Source: Sphingomonas panacisoli
GTDB lineage: Bacteria > Pseudomonadota > Alphaproteobacteria > Sphingomonadales > Sphingomonadaceae
DNA: 64,000 bases
Assembly (NCBI RefSeq): GCF_007859635.1
Contig: NZ_CP042306.1
Span: 1 to 64,000, forward strand
Direction of reading: 5' to 3'
Part shown: one piece after another, positions 22,061 through 32,238 of the stretch
How the letters are laid out: each line of letters opens with the position of its first letter
How positions within the stretch are numbered: position 1 is the first letter of the stretch
Program-made: the position numbers and the translations under genes
Notes under the pieces: model-generated
Told to the model about the DNA's origin: nothing
The model's database searches: none
Seen by the model: only the letters and a program-made list of their open reading frames with translations

Positions 22061-23584
22061 TCATGCCGGCAGCGGTGGCGCCTTGCAGTGACGGTCGATG
22101 AAGGCGGCGTGGTCGGGCATCGCGTCGGCGACGTCGGCGACGACATCGACGATGTCCGCCAGGAACTCGTCCTGCACCGCGTCGGGCACCATGCGGACGT
22201 TCGGGTCGGGCTGCATCTTCAGGCCCTGGCCGAGCAGCACTTGCACCCAGCTTTCCTCGCGGAAGAGTTCGCCTGCGCCGCGCATGAAGAAGCGGCCCGA
22301 CGACGCGAACAGTTCGAGCCGGGACGCGAGGCTGTCGGGCACCTGTATGTTCTTGAGATAGTCCCAGTACGGTGTGTCGGCCCGCTCGGTCACCTTATAG
22401 TGCGCGATGATGAAGTCGCGCACGTCGGTGAACTCGAAATCGTGGCGGCGGTTATATTCGGCGATGTCCGCCGCGGCGAAGCCCTGGTGCGGGAACAGGG
22501 CGATCAACCGCGTGATGCCGGTCTGGATCAGATGGATGCTGGTCGATTCGAGCGGTTCGAGGAACCCCGAGGACAGGCCGATCGCGACGACGTTCTTTTC
22601 CCAAGCGTGGTGGCGTTTGCCAGGGCGAAAGCGCACCGGCCGTGGGTCGGCGAGCGGCTTGCCGTCGAGGTTGGCGAGCAGCACTGACGCCGCTTCGTCG
22701 TCGGAAATGTGATCGCTCGAATAGACGTGCCCATTGCCCGTCCGGTGCTGGAGTGGAATGCGCCACTGCCAACCATGGTCGCGCGCCGTGACGCGGGTGT
22801 AGGGCGTCAGCGGCTCGACGCGCTCGCACGGCACCGCCAGCGCGCGATCGTTGAGCAGCCAATGGTTCCAGTCCTCATACTCGACGCCGAGCGCCTGCCC
22901 GATCAACAGCCCGCGCATGCCCGAACAATCGACGAACAGGTCGCCATCGACCGTCCGCCCGTCCTCCAACACGACATGCGCGACATGGCCGTTTGCGGGA
23001 TCCAGCGCGACGTCGACGATCTTTCCCTCGATCCGTTCGACCCCCATCGGTTCGGATCGCTCACGCAGATATCGCGCGAACAGCGACGCATCGAACTGAT
23101 ACGCGAAATCGAGTCCGGCGATGGGCGACCCGGGACTGCTCGTGTCGGGCAAACAGAATTTGTTGGCCATGCCCGCGCGGCAGTTGAGCGCGTAATCGTC
23201 GAAATGCCGCGCGCCGCCGCGCTCCCGTTGCGCCAGCCACAATTGGTGCGTGTGAAGCCACATGAAGTCCTGGCCGATCCGCCCGAAGCCGTGGAAATAG
23301 CGATCGGTCCCGTCGCGCCAGCCGACGAAATCGATCCCCAGCTTGAACGTCGCCTGGGTCGCGCGGATCATCTCGATCTGGTCGATGCCAGCCATATTCA
23401 CATAGTCGCGGATGCCGGGAATGGTCGCCTCGCCGACCCCGATGATGCCGATCTCGTCGGATTCGATCAGCCGGATCGTGTAGCTCTTGAACAGGTGCGA
23501 CAGCAGCCCCGCCGTCATCCATCCCGCCGTGCCGCCGCCGACGATCGTGATGGTCTTGATGGGGCTGGGTGGGCGATCGATCAT
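22061..23584 (-). CDS. Tryptophan-halogenase-like flavoenzyme of a sugar locus
   Basis: An intact 507-residue protein from ATG 23584, preceded by GGAGGACAGG. It has an FAD-binding start (TITIVGGGTAGWMTAGLLSH), GVGEATIP, the halogenase lysine in TQATFKLGIDFVGW (Lys81), GMRGLLIGQALG, the WxWxIP signature as GWQWRIPL, and GLSSGFLEPLESTSIHLIQT with the glutamate matching Glu346 of PrnA. All hallmark residues of flavin-dependent halogenases are present. No partner flavin reductase is visible. Such genes recur near TonB receptors in sphingomonads and caulobacters, where their substrate is unknown. It is transcribed away from the ABC operon, with an operator in the shared promoter. Confidence 0.88.
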   Translation of the reverse strand: MIDRPPSPIKTITIVGGGTAGWMTAGLLSHLFKSYTIRLIESDEIGIIGVGEATIPGIRDYVNMAGIDQIEMIRATQATFKLGIDFVGWRDGTDRYFHGFGRIGQDFMWLHTHQLWLAQRERGGARHFDDYALNCRAGMANKFCLPDTSSPGSPIAGLDFAYQFDASLFARYLRERSEPMGVERIEGKIVDVALDPANGHVAHVVLEDGRTVDGDLFVDCSGMRGLLIGQALGVEYEDWNHWLLNDRALAVPCERVEPLTPYTRVTARDHGWQWRIPLQHRTGNGHVYSSDHISDDEAASVLLANLDGKPLADPRPVRFRPGKRHHAWEKNVVAIGLSSGFLEPLESTSIHLIQTGITRLIALFPHQGFAAADIAEYNRRHDFEFTDVRDFIIAHYKVTERADTPYWDYLKNIQVPDSLASRLELFASSGRFFMRGAGELFREESWVQVLLGQGLKMQPDPNVRMVPDAVQDEFLADIVDVVADVADAMPDHAAFIDRHCKAPPLPA

Positions 23585-23646
23585 CCTGTCCTCCGGTGCG
23601 CCTCTGGCGGGCGCGTCATCATTCTCTAGCGCGGCATGCGGCGTCG

Positions 23647-23660
23647 CGTAAACGGTTACA
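23647..23660. promoter_or_regulatory. LacI-type operator CGTAAACGGTTACA between halogenase-like and ABC genes
   Basis: The right half GGTTACA is identical to the site before the TonB receptor, and the left half differs at two positions. It lies 62 bases from the halogenase-like start and 76 bases from the ABC start, well placed to control both directions. Confidence 0.68.
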
Positions 23661-23668
23661 TTTCCGTC

Positions 23669-23697
23669 TTGCCTCGGCGATTGCGTCGTTGTTAGGT
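23669..23697 (+). promoter_or_regulatory. Candidate promoter of the ABC/LacI/GH operon
   Basis: TTGCCT (23669-23674) and TTAGGT (23692-23697) are spaced by 17 bases, beginning 8 bases after the LacI-type site and 40 bases before the ATG at 23737. Both boxes deviate from consensus, so this is tentative. Confidence 0.35.
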
Positions 23698-23736
23698 GGC
23701 GTTCGGTCCGGGTCAACCGGCGGGAGAGGAAGGTCG

Positions 23737-24801
<1,065 letters not shown>

Positions 24802-24803
24802 TC

Positions 24804-25787
24804 ATGTCCACCGTCACCATCCGCGACGTCGCGCGCCGCGCCGACGTGTCGGTCGCCTCGGCCAGCCGTGCGCTCAACAACCACAGCAACGTGACGGCGA
24901 AGACGCGCGAACGCGTCCTCGCCGCGGCGCGGGCGCTCGATTACGTCCCGCATCTCGGGGCGCGGAGTCTGTCGCGCGGGCGATCGAACACGATCGGCGT
25001 CGTGTTACCCGACCTGTTCGGCGAGTTCTTTTCGGAGATCATCCGCGGAATCGATTACGCCGCCCACCGCCGCGGGCTGCAGCTTCTCCTGTCGAACATG
25101 CACGGCAGCGCGGAAGAGACCGAGATCGCGATCCGCGCGATGCGGGGGCGGGTCGATGGCCTGCTCGTCATGTCGCCGCAGATCGATGCGGAGTTTCTCG
25201 GCCGCAGCTTGCCCAAGGGATTGCCCGCGATCGTGATGAACGCGGCGGCCGACGGCATCCACCCGACCATCGCGATCGACAATCTCGCCGGCGCGCGCGA
25301 CGCGGTGGCACATCTGCTCGCGCAGGGCTGCAAGCGGATTGTCCATATCGCCGGCCCGCGCGGCAATGCCGACGCCGATGCGCGTCGGGCCGGATTCGTC
25401 GAGGCCGCAGGGAAAGCCGGCATCGTGATCGACGGCGATTTCAGCGAGGCGTCGGGCATCGCGGCCGCGCGCCGTATCCTGGCCGATCACCGCGACGTCG
25501 ACGGCGTGTTCGCGGCGAACGACATGACCGCCGTCGCGTGTATGGCGACGCTGGCGGAGGGAGGGATACGCGCACCCGTCGATGTTGCGATCATCGGCTT
25601 CGACGGGGTGCCGATCGCGCAATATGTCACGCCCGCTCTGTCGACGATGGCGCTCAACCTCGCCGAACTCGGTGAGCGCGCGGTCGAGCGGCTGATCGCG
25701 GCGACCGAAAATCCCGAGGCACCGCCCTCGACCGAAATGATGACACCGCAACTCGTGATCCGCGCGTCGAGCCGCCGCCATGCTTGA
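24804..25787 (+). CDS. LacI-family transcriptional regulator of the glucan locus
   Basis: A 327-residue repressor. The N-terminal helix-turn-helix is TIRDVARRADVSVASASRAL, followed by the hinge NVTAKTRERVLAAARALDYV. The periplasmic-binding-like effector domain includes NTIGVVLPDLFGEFFSEIIR, VDGLLVMSPQ, GVFAANDMTAVACMATLAEG and VAIIGFDGVPIAQYVTPALS. It begins two bases after the ATPase stop, and its end overlaps the GH144 start by 8 bases. It is therefore auto-regulated if it binds the sites at 23,647 and 21,956. The inducer is probably a sugar released by the pathway, perhaps sophorose; this is inference. Confidence 0.93.
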   Translation: MSTVTIRDVARRADVSVASASRALNNHSNVTAKTRERVLAAARALDYVPHLGARSLSRGRSNTIGVVLPDLFGEFFSEIIRGIDYAAHRRGLQLLLSNMHGSAEETEIAIRAMRGRVDGLLVMSPQIDAEFLGRSLPKGLPAIVMNAAADGIHPTIAIDNLAGARDAVAHLLAQGCKRIVHIAGPRGNADADARRAGFVEAAGKAGIVIDGDFSEASGIAAARRILADHRDVDGVFAANDMTAVACMATLAEGGIRAPVDVAIIGFDGVPIAQYVTPALSTMALNLAELGERAVERLIAATENPEAPPSTEMMTPQLVIRASSRRHA

Positions 25788-27161
25788 TCGCCGGCAACTT
25801 CTCTTCGCAGGCGGTGCTGCCGCGCTCGGTGCTGGGCGACTCGGCGCGGCCGCGCCCGATCTGCTGAGCGACATCCAGCAGCGCACCTTCCGCTTCTTCT
25901 GGGAGCGCACCAATCCCGCGAACGGCCTGATGGTCGATCGCTGGCCGAGCCCGAGTTTTTCGAGCATCGCCGCGACGGGATTTGCGCTGACGGCATTGCC
26001 GATCGGCGTGACGCATGGCTGGATCACCCGCGACCAGGCGCGCGACCGCACGCTCGCCACGTTGCGCTTCTTCTGGAACGCGCCGCAGGGCGACGCGCCC
26101 GCCGGGATGACCGGCCACAAGGGCTTCTTCTACCATTTCCTCGACATGGCGTCGGGGCAGCGTTTCGGTCAGTGCGAGCTGTCGTCGATCGACACCACGT
26201 TGCTGCTCGGCGGCGTGCTGTTCGCCGGGCAATGGTTCGACCGGTCCGACGAAGCCGAGATCCGCGATCTCGCAGCCAAGATCTACGCGCGCTGCGACTG
26301 GCGCTGGTTCCAGCAGCAGGACGAGGGGCACCGCGTGTCGATGGGCTGGCACCCCGGTCGCGGTTTCCTCGACCGGCCGTGGTTCGGTTATACAGAGGGG
26401 CAGATCCTCTACATCCTCGCATTGGGCGCGCCCGACCATCCGCTCGGCAAGGACGCCTATGACGGCTGGTGCACCAGCTATTTCAACAGCTGGCGCGGTG
26501 AGGGCCCGATGCGTCACCTCGCCTTCGGCCCGCATTTCGCGCACCAATACACGCAATGCTGGATCGACCTGAAGGGTGTGCGCGACGCGACGATGCGGCG
26601 CGAAGGGTTCGACTATTTCGAGAATAGCCGCCGCGCGACGATCGCCCAGCGCATGTATGCCCAGCAGAACCCCGGCAAATGGACGGGCTATGGCGGCGAC
26701 ATCTGGGGGCTGACCGCGTGTGACGGGCCGGCGGACGCAGTGATCGGCGGTCGCCAGTTCTACGGCTACGCTGCGCGCGGGCCGGTGGGTTTTCCCGACG
26801 GGCTCGACGACGGCACGATCGCGCCGACCGCATCGATCGCTTCGCTGCCCTTCGCGCCCGAGATCGTCGAGCCTGCCGCGCGCGCGCTGCATGATCGCTA
26901 CGGTAGCGCGATCTACGGCGACTACGGCTTCCTCGATCGTTCAACCCGAGCTTCACTTCGCGCACCACGCCGACACAGCGCGGCAAGATCACCAAGCAGG
27001 CCGGGTGGGTCGACAGCGATTATCTCGGCATCGACCAGGGTCCGATCCTGGCGATGATCGAGAACCATCGCACCGGCTTGGTCTGGAAGACGATGCGCGA
27101 GCATCCGGCGATCAAGCGCGGGCTGCAGCGTGCGGGCTTTACCGGCGGATGGCTGGGATGA
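25780..27161 (+). CDS. Single-domain GH144-type glucanase, exported, one frameshift
   Basis: About 459 residues. The N-terminus MLDRRQLLFAGGAAALGAG is a short twin-arginine-like signal. The whole mature protein is the PF10091 (alpha/alpha)6 domain: DIQQRTFRFFWERTNPANGL, SSIDTTLLLGGVLFAGQWFD, GWHPGRGFLDRPWFGYTEGQ, AHQYTQCWIDLKGVRD, PGKWTGYGGDIWGLTACDGP and PILAMIENHRTGLVWK. It lacks the binding module and fibronectin domain of the paralogue at 11,311, so the two may act on different chain lengths. An apparent deletion of one base near 26,945 (in LDRFNPSF) breaks the last quarter. Its TGA overlaps the ATG of the binding protein. Confidence 0.9.
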
Positions 27162-28426
27162 AGCGGATCGTCGCGATCCTGTTGCTGGCGATCCTGGGGT
27201 CGTGCGCGAATGCGTCGTCGCAGACCGTGATCGACGTCTGGGCGATGGGCCGCGAGGGGGAGGTGATCGGCGACCTGATCCCGCAATTCGAGCGCGAGAA
27301 TCCGGGGATTCGCGTCCGCGTCCAACAATTGCCGTTCTCCGCCGCGCACGAGAAGTTGCTGACCGCGTTCGTCGGCGACGCGCTGCCCGACATGTCGCAG
27401 CTCGGGAATAGCTGGGTTCCCGAATTCGCCGCGTTGGGCGCGCTCGAGCCGCTCGACCAGCGCGTCGCCGCGAGCGCCGACGTGCCGCGCGCCGACTACT
27501 TTCCCGGCATCTGGGATTCGAACCTGGTCGACGGCAAGCTGTACGGCGTGCCGTGGTATGTCGACACGCGACTGTTGTTCTACCGTCGCGACATCCTGAA
27601 GCGGGCGGGGTTCGATCACCCGCCGCGCGACTGGGCGGAATGGCGGCGTCAGATGGTGGCGATCAAGAAGCTCGTCGGCCCCGACAAATACGCCGTCTAT
27701 TTCCCGCTCAACGAATATGAACCACTCGAAATCCTGGGGCTGCAAGCGGCCGAACCGATGGTCACCGACGATGCGCGCGGCAATTTCGGCAGCGCGGGTT
27801 TCCGCAAGTCGTTCGATTTTTACCTCGGCACGATGCGCGACGGTCTGGCACCGGTCGCCGCATCGACCGACGTCGCCAATGTGTGGGACGAATTCGATCG
27901 CGGCTGGTTCAGTTTCTACATCACCGGCCCGTGGCAGATCGGCGAATTCAAGCGCCGCCTGCCGCCCGAGCATCAGGGCGAGTGGATGACCGCGCCGATG
28001 CCCGGCCCCGACGGCCCCGGTGTGTCGAACGCGGGCGGATCGAGCCTGGTGCTGTTCAAATCGTCGGCGAAGAAGGACGCGGCGTGGAAGCTCGTCCGTT
28101 TCCTGTCGCGCCCCGACATCCAGTCCAAATTCCACGCGCTGACCGGCGACCTGCCGCCGCGGATCAGCGTGTGGAAGACTCCGGCGCTTGCCAACGATCC
28201 CTATTCCAAGGCGTTTGGCGAGCAGATGACGCGGATGCGCGCGACGCCCAAGGTCCCCGAATGGGAACGGATCGCGACCGACCTCAAGCTCGTCACGGAA
28301 AAGGCCGCGCGCGGCGTCTTGTCGCCCGATCGCGCGATCGACGACCTCAACAAGCGCGCGGACGAAACGCTCGCCAAACGCCGCTGGGTGTTGCTCCGCC
28401 AGAAGCGCCAGGGAGACGCGTCGTGA
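27158..28426 (+). CDS. ABC sugar-binding lipoprotein (CUT1)
   Basis: A 422-residue extracytoplasmic binding protein. The signal peptide MKRIVAILLLAILGSC ends in a lipobox (LGSC, Cys16), so it is probably a lipoprotein. The MalE-type fold is seen in VIDVWAMGREGEVIGDLIPQ, FERENPGIRVRVQQLPF, GKLYGVPWYVDTRLLFYRRD, FSFYITGPWQIGEFKRRLP and AWKLVRFLSRPDIQSKFHAL. It would deliver oligosaccharide to the two permeases that follow. The ATG overlaps the upstream TGA and the end overlaps the next GTG start, showing tight coupling. Confidence 0.92.
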   Translation: MKRIVAILLLAILGSCANASSQTVIDVWAMGREGEVIGDLIPQFERENPGIRVRVQQLPFSAAHEKLLTAFVGDALPDMSQLGNSWVPEFAALGALEPLDQRVAASADVPRADYFPGIWDSNLVDGKLYGVPWYVDTRLLFYRRDILKRAGFDHPPRDWAEWRRQMVAIKKLVGPDKYAVYFPLNEYEPLEILGLQAAEPMVTDDARGNFGSAGFRKSFDFYLGTMRDGLAPVAASTDVANVWDEFDRGWFSFYITGPWQIGEFKRRLPPEHQGEWMTAPMPGPDGPGVSNAGGSSLVLFKSSAKKDAAWKLVRFLSRPDIQSKFHALTGDLPPRISVWKTPALANDPYSKAFGEQMTRMRATPKVPEWERIATDLKLVTEKAARGVLSPDRAIDDLNKRADETLAKRRWVLLRQKRQGDAS

Positions 28427-29298
28427 ACCGCGAGCGCGCCGCCTGGGGCTTCGTCGCGCCGGCGCTGATCGCGCTCGGTTTGTTCTTCTTCCTCCCCGTT
28501 GTGGCGGCGCTGATCCTCAGCTTCACCGATTTCGACATCTATGCGCTCGCCGATATCGGCAATCTGCGCTTCGTCGGGCTCGATAACTATCTTCACCTTC
28601 TCCAGACGCCATTGTTCTGGAAAGCGCTGGGTAACACCGCCTGGTTTGTTCTGCTCGGCGTGCCGTTGTCGATCGCGATGTCGCTGGCCGCGGCGTTGCT
28701 GCTCGACAGCAAGCTCGCGCGGTTCAAGGGGATATTGCGGACGGTCTATTTCGCGCCGGTCGTGACCACGCTCGTCGCGGTGGCGGTGATCTGGCGGTAC
28801 CTGCTGCACACCAAATACGGCTTGGTGAACTGGGTGCTCGGCGGGATCGGGATCGGCCCGATCGACTGGCTCGGCGACCCGCATTGGTCGATGCCGGCGA
28901 TCGTGCTGTTCGCGGTATGGAAGAATTTCGGGTACAACATGATCATCATCCTCGCGGGGTTGCAGACCATCCCCGAGGAGTTGCACGAAGCCGCCCGGAT
29001 CGACGGCGCCAGTGCGTGGCAGCGGCTGCGCCACGTCACGCTCCCGGGTCTCGCGCCGGTTCTCCTGGTCGTATCGATCCTGACGATGGCGGGTTACTTC
29101 CAGCTGTTCGCCGAACCCTATGTGATGACGCAGGGCGGGCCGGCAGAGAGCACCGTCAGCATCCTCTATTTCATGTACGAGCAGGGTTTCAAATGGTGGA
29201 ACCTGGGGTTCGCCAGCGCGGTCGCGTTCGTGCTGTTCGCGATCATGTTCGCGCTGACGTTGTTGCAATTGCGCGTGTCCGAACGGTGGATGCGATGA
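28423..29298 (+). CDS. ABC sugar permease, MalF type
   Basis: A 291-residue integral membrane protein beginning at GTG 28423 (VNRERAAWGFVAPALIALGL). Six membrane segments are apparent, including LGLFFFLPVVAALILSF and VSILTMAGYFQLFAEPYVMT. The cytoplasmic EAA loop that docks on the ATPase reads EELHEAARIDGASAWQRLRH, close to consensus. The start and stop overlap its neighbours by four bases each. It pairs with the next gene to form the channel. Confidence 0.93.
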   Translation: MNRERAAWGFVAPALIALGLFFFLPVVAALILSFTDFDIYALADIGNLRFVGLDNYLHLLQTPLFWKALGNTAWFVLLGVPLSIAMSLAAALLLDSKLARFKGILRTVYFAPVVTTLVAVAVIWRYLLHTKYGLVNWVLGGIGIGPIDWLGDPHWSMPAIVLFAVWKNFGYNMIIILAGLQTIPEELHEAARIDGASAWQRLRHVTLPGLAPVLLVVSILTMAGYFQLFAEPYVMTQGGPAESTVSILYFMYEQGFKWWNLGFASAVAFVLFAIMFALTLLQLRVSERWMR

Positions 29299-30110
29299 GG
29301 CGCGGCGGCATCCTGACCAACATCGCCCTGTGGCTGATCGCGGTGTTCGCGCTTGCGCCGCTCGCATGGATGGTGTCGGTCAGCTTCATGAGCCCGGGCG
29401 AGGCGTCGAGCTTCCCGCCGCCATTGCTGCCGACCAAGCCGTCTGGCGCCAACTTCGTCGCCCTGTTCGCGAACACCGACATGGCGCGCTACCTCGCCAA
29501 CAGCCTGGTGCTGGCGACGCTCGCGACGTTGCTGTCGCTGACCTTCAACGTGATGGCCGGGTATGCGTTCGCCAAACTGCGTTTCCGCGGGCGCGACCAA
29601 CTGTTCCGCGTCCTGCTCACCGCGCTCGTCATCCCGGCGCAGGTGGCGATGATCCCGCTGTTCCTGATCTGCAAGTCGCTCGGCATCGTGAACAGCTTCG
29701 CAGGCGTGCTGGTGCCGTCGATCGCCAGCGTGTTCGGCATCTTCCTGGTTCGCCAATATGCGCTGTCGATCCCCGATGAAATGCTCGAGGCGGCGCGGAT
29801 CGACGGGGCGAGCGAGGGGCGCATCTTCCGCGCGATCGTGCTGCCGACGCTGAAACCGATCCTCGCGACCTTGGCGACGTTCAGCTTCCTCGGTTCGTGG
29901 TCCGATTTCCTGTGGCCGCTGATCATCCTCAACGACAGCGAGAAGCAGACGCTGCCGGTCGCGCTCGCCAATTTGTCGCGCGAGCATGTCCAGGACGTCG
30001 AGCTGATGATGGCAGGCAGCGTGGTGACGTTGCTGCCGGTCCTTGCGCTCTTCCTGCTGCTGCAACGCTATTACATCGCCGGATTGATGGCTGGGAGTGT
30101 GAAGGGATGA
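29295..30110 (+). CDS. ABC sugar permease, MalG type
   Basis: A 271-residue membrane protein (MRRGGILTNIALWLIAVFAL) with six predicted helices. The MalG-style features are SLTFNVMAGYAFAKLRFRGR, the EAA loop DEMLEAARIDGASEGRIFRA, and GSWSDFLWPLIIL. The C-terminal LLLQRYYIAGLMAGSVKG is the tail MalG-type proteins insert towards the ATPase. It overlaps both neighbouring genes through ATGA junctions. Confidence 0.93.
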   Translation: MRRGGILTNIALWLIAVFALAPLAWMVSVSFMSPGEASSFPPPLLPTKPSGANFVALFANTDMARYLANSLVLATLATLLSLTFNVMAGYAFAKLRFRGRDQLFRVLLTALVIPAQVAMIPLFLICKSLGIVNSFAGVLVPSIASVFGIFLVRQYALSIPDEMLEAARIDGASEGRIFRAIVLPTLKPILATLATFSFLGSWSDFLWPLIILNDSEKQTLPVALANLSREHVQDVELMMAGSVVTLLPVLALFLLLQRYYIAGLMAGSVKG

Positions 30111-30895
30111 GGAGATTGCTCTTGGTTCTGGCTGCGGCGGCGAGCGTCGCCGCGACCAAGGCGCCGCCCGCGCCGGCGATCCCGCCGGAGGGCGTGCAGA
30201 CCGCGCAGCCGGCGCCGGCCGGCGGCTATCCGTATCTCGCCTTCGTACCCAAGGGGTATGGTGCGGATTCGACGCAGCGCTGGCCGCTGGTGATCTTCCT
30301 CCACGGATCGGGCGAACGCGGTACCGATATCGAGGTCGTCAAGAAGAACGGGCCGCCCAAGATAATCGCCCAGCATGCGGGATCCCCGTTCATCCTCGTC
30401 TCGCCGCAACTCGAAATGGGCGCCGACGGCAGCCGTTGGGACACGGCGAAACTAGAGGCATTGCTGGCCAACTTGCGCAAGACCTACCGCGTCGACCCCA
30501 GCCGCATCTACCTAACCGGGCTTAGCCTGGGCGGGTACGGCACGTGGGATTGGGCATTGAAGCGGCCCGATCTGTTCGCCGCGATCGTCCCCGTCGCCGC
30601 CAATTCCGAGAACAAAGCGGCCGATCCGTGCGTGCTGAAGGACATGCCGATCTGGGCGTTCCACGGCGACCAGGACGACGTCGTCGATCCGCTGCAGGGC
30701 TTCGCGATCGTCAAGGCGGTGGATGCCTGCAAGGGCAGCGTGCGCCCGCGGATGACGGTGTATCCGCAGATGACGCACGGATCGTGGGAACCCGCTTACG
30801 ACGATCCCGCCATGTGGCGTTGGCTGCTCGAACAACGCCGCGTGACCCCCGCGCCTGGCGACCCCGAAACACCCAAGAAGAAAGCCAAGAAATGA
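30107..30895 (+). CDS. Exported alpha/beta-hydrolase (prolyl oligopeptidase / esterase type)
   Basis: A 262-residue protein with a signal peptide (MRRLLLVLAAAASVAATKAP) and a proline-rich linker. The hydrolase fold shows WPLVIFLHGSGERGTDIEVV (oxyanion HG), the nucleophile elbow GLSLGGYGTWDWAL (Ser140), PIWAFHGDQDDVVDPLQG (Asp), and MTHGSWEPAYDDPAMWRWLL (His). This is the predicted phospholipase/carboxylesterase-like group often found in polysaccharide loci, where members deacylate glycans. The C-terminus is lysine-rich (TPKKKAKK). A role in removing ester substituents (for example succinyl or acetyl) from the glucan is an inference from context. Confidence 0.85.
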   Translation: MRRLLLVLAAAASVAATKAPPAPAIPPEGVQTAQPAPAGGYPYLAFVPKGYGADSTQRWPLVIFLHGSGERGTDIEVVKKNGPPKIIAQHAGSPFILVSPQLEMGADGSRWDTAKLEALLANLRKTYRVDPSRIYLTGLSLGGYGTWDWALKRPDLFAAIVPVAANSENKAADPCVLKDMPIWAFHGDQDDVVDPLQGFAIVKAVDACKGSVRPRMTVYPQMTHGSWEPAYDDPAMWRWLLEQRRVTPAPGDPETPKKKAKK

Positions 30896-32238
30896 CGACT
30901 TCTTTCCCCGACGATTTCCTGTGGGGATGCGCCACCGCCGCCTATCAGATCGAAGGCTCGCCGCTCGCCGATGGCGCGGGGGCGTCGATCTGGCAGCGCT
31001 TCAGTCACGACCCGCGGCTGATGGCGGCAAAGGGCGAGACCGGCGACATCGCGTGCGATCACTATCATCGCATGGCCGACGACGTCGCGATGATGAAGGA
31101 AATGGGGCTGAAGGCATACCGCTTCTCCGCCGCCTGGGGCCGCGTGCTGCCGGATGGGATCGGACGCGTGAACGAAGCAGGTCTCGGTTTCTACGAACGG
31201 CTGGTCGACACGCTGCTGGCCAACGGCATCGAGCCACTCTGCACGCTCTATCATTGGGACCTCCCCGCCGCGCTCGACGACAAGGGCGGCTGGCTCAATC
31301 GCGACAGTGCGGAATGGTTCGCCGAATACGGCCGGACGATGTTCGAGCGGCTCGACGGGCGCGTGAAGAAATGGGTGACGCTCAACGAACCGTGGGTGAT
31401 CACCGATGGCGGTTATCTCCACGGCGCGCTGGCGCCGGGCCACAAGAACGTGTTCGAAGCGCCGATCGCCAGCCGCAATCTGATGCGCGCGCACGGCGCC
31501 GCGGTTAAGGCGTATCGCGAGGTCGGCAAGCACGAGATCGGCCTCGTCGTGAACCTCGAGCCCAAATATGCGGCATCGGAGTCGCCCGACGACAAGGCCG
31601 CGACGGCGCGCGCGACGGCGTACATGAACCGCCAATATCTCGATCCCGCAATCCATGGGAAATGCCCGGCCGAACTCGCCGAGGTGTTCGGCGAGGCGTG
31701 GGTCGATTGGTCGGCCGAGGACCTCGCGCTGGCCAAGCAGAAGATCGATTTCGTCGGGGTCAATTACTATACGCGCAACGTCACCCGCGCCGATCCGACC
31801 AACTGGCCGCTCGCCGCGAACATGGTGCGGCAACCGCTCGCGACCTACACCACCACCGACTGGGAAGTGTTCCCGCGGGGGCTTACCGACGTCCTCCTGT
31901 GGGTAAAGGACAATTACGGTGACCCGGCGATCTACATCACCGAAAACGGCGCCGCCTTCTTCGACCCGCCGGTCGCGGAGCAGGGCCGGATCGAGGACCC
32001 GTTGCGCGTCTCGTATCTCCGCCATCACATCGCCGCGGTCGGGAAGGCGATCGAGCAGGGCGCCGACGTGCGCGGCTACATGCTGTGGTCGCTGCTCGAC
32101 AATCTCGAATGGTCGCTCGGCTATTCGAAGCGGTTCGGCATCGTCCACGTCAATTTCGGCACGCAGGAGCGCACGCTGAAGGATTCGGCGAAGTTCTATC
32201 GCGAGGTGATCGCGACCAACGGCGCCTGTCTAAGCTAG
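30892..32238 (+). CDS. GH1 beta-glucosidase, cytoplasmic
   Basis: A 448-residue retaining beta-glycosidase without a signal peptide. The family-1 start FPDDFLWGCATAAYQIEGSP is followed by AYRFSAAWGRVLPDG, LYHWDLPAALDDKGGW, the acid/base in VTLNEPWV (Glu166), and the nucleophile in IYITENGAAF (Glu351). The sugar-site end reads GYMLWSLLDNLEWSLGYSKR. It is the last gene of the ABC operon, so it probably cleaves imported beta-linked oligosaccharides to glucose, in contrast to the exported GH3. The stop codon overlaps that of the convergent SRPBCC gene. Confidence 0.94.
   Translation: MTTSFPDDFLWGCATAAYQIEGSPLADGAGASIWQRFSHDPRLMAAKGETGDIACDHYHRMADDVAMMKEMGLKAYRFSAAWGRVLPDGIGRVNEAGLGFYERLVDTLLANGIEPLCTLYHWDLPAALDDKGGWLNRDSAEWFAEYGRTMFERLDGRVKKWVTLNEPWVITDGGYLHGALAPGHKNVFEAPIASRNLMRAHGAAVKAYREVGKHEIGLVVNLEPKYAASESPDDKAATARATAYMNRQYLDPAIHGKCPAELAEVFGEAWVDWSAEDLALAKQKIDFVGVNYYTRNVTRADPTNWPLAANMVRQPLATYTTTDWEVFPRGLTDVLLWVKDNYGDPAIYITENGAAFFDPPVAEQGRIEDPLRVSYLRHHIAAVGKAIEQGADVRGYMLWSLLDNLEWSLGYSKRFGIVHVNFGTQERTLKDSAKFYREVIATNGACLS

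Noticed and set aside
26930..26950. Programmed ribosomal frameshift in the second GH144 gene
   Set aside because: There is no slippery heptamer or stimulatory structure, and homologous order resumes after one missing base, as at other indels in this window.
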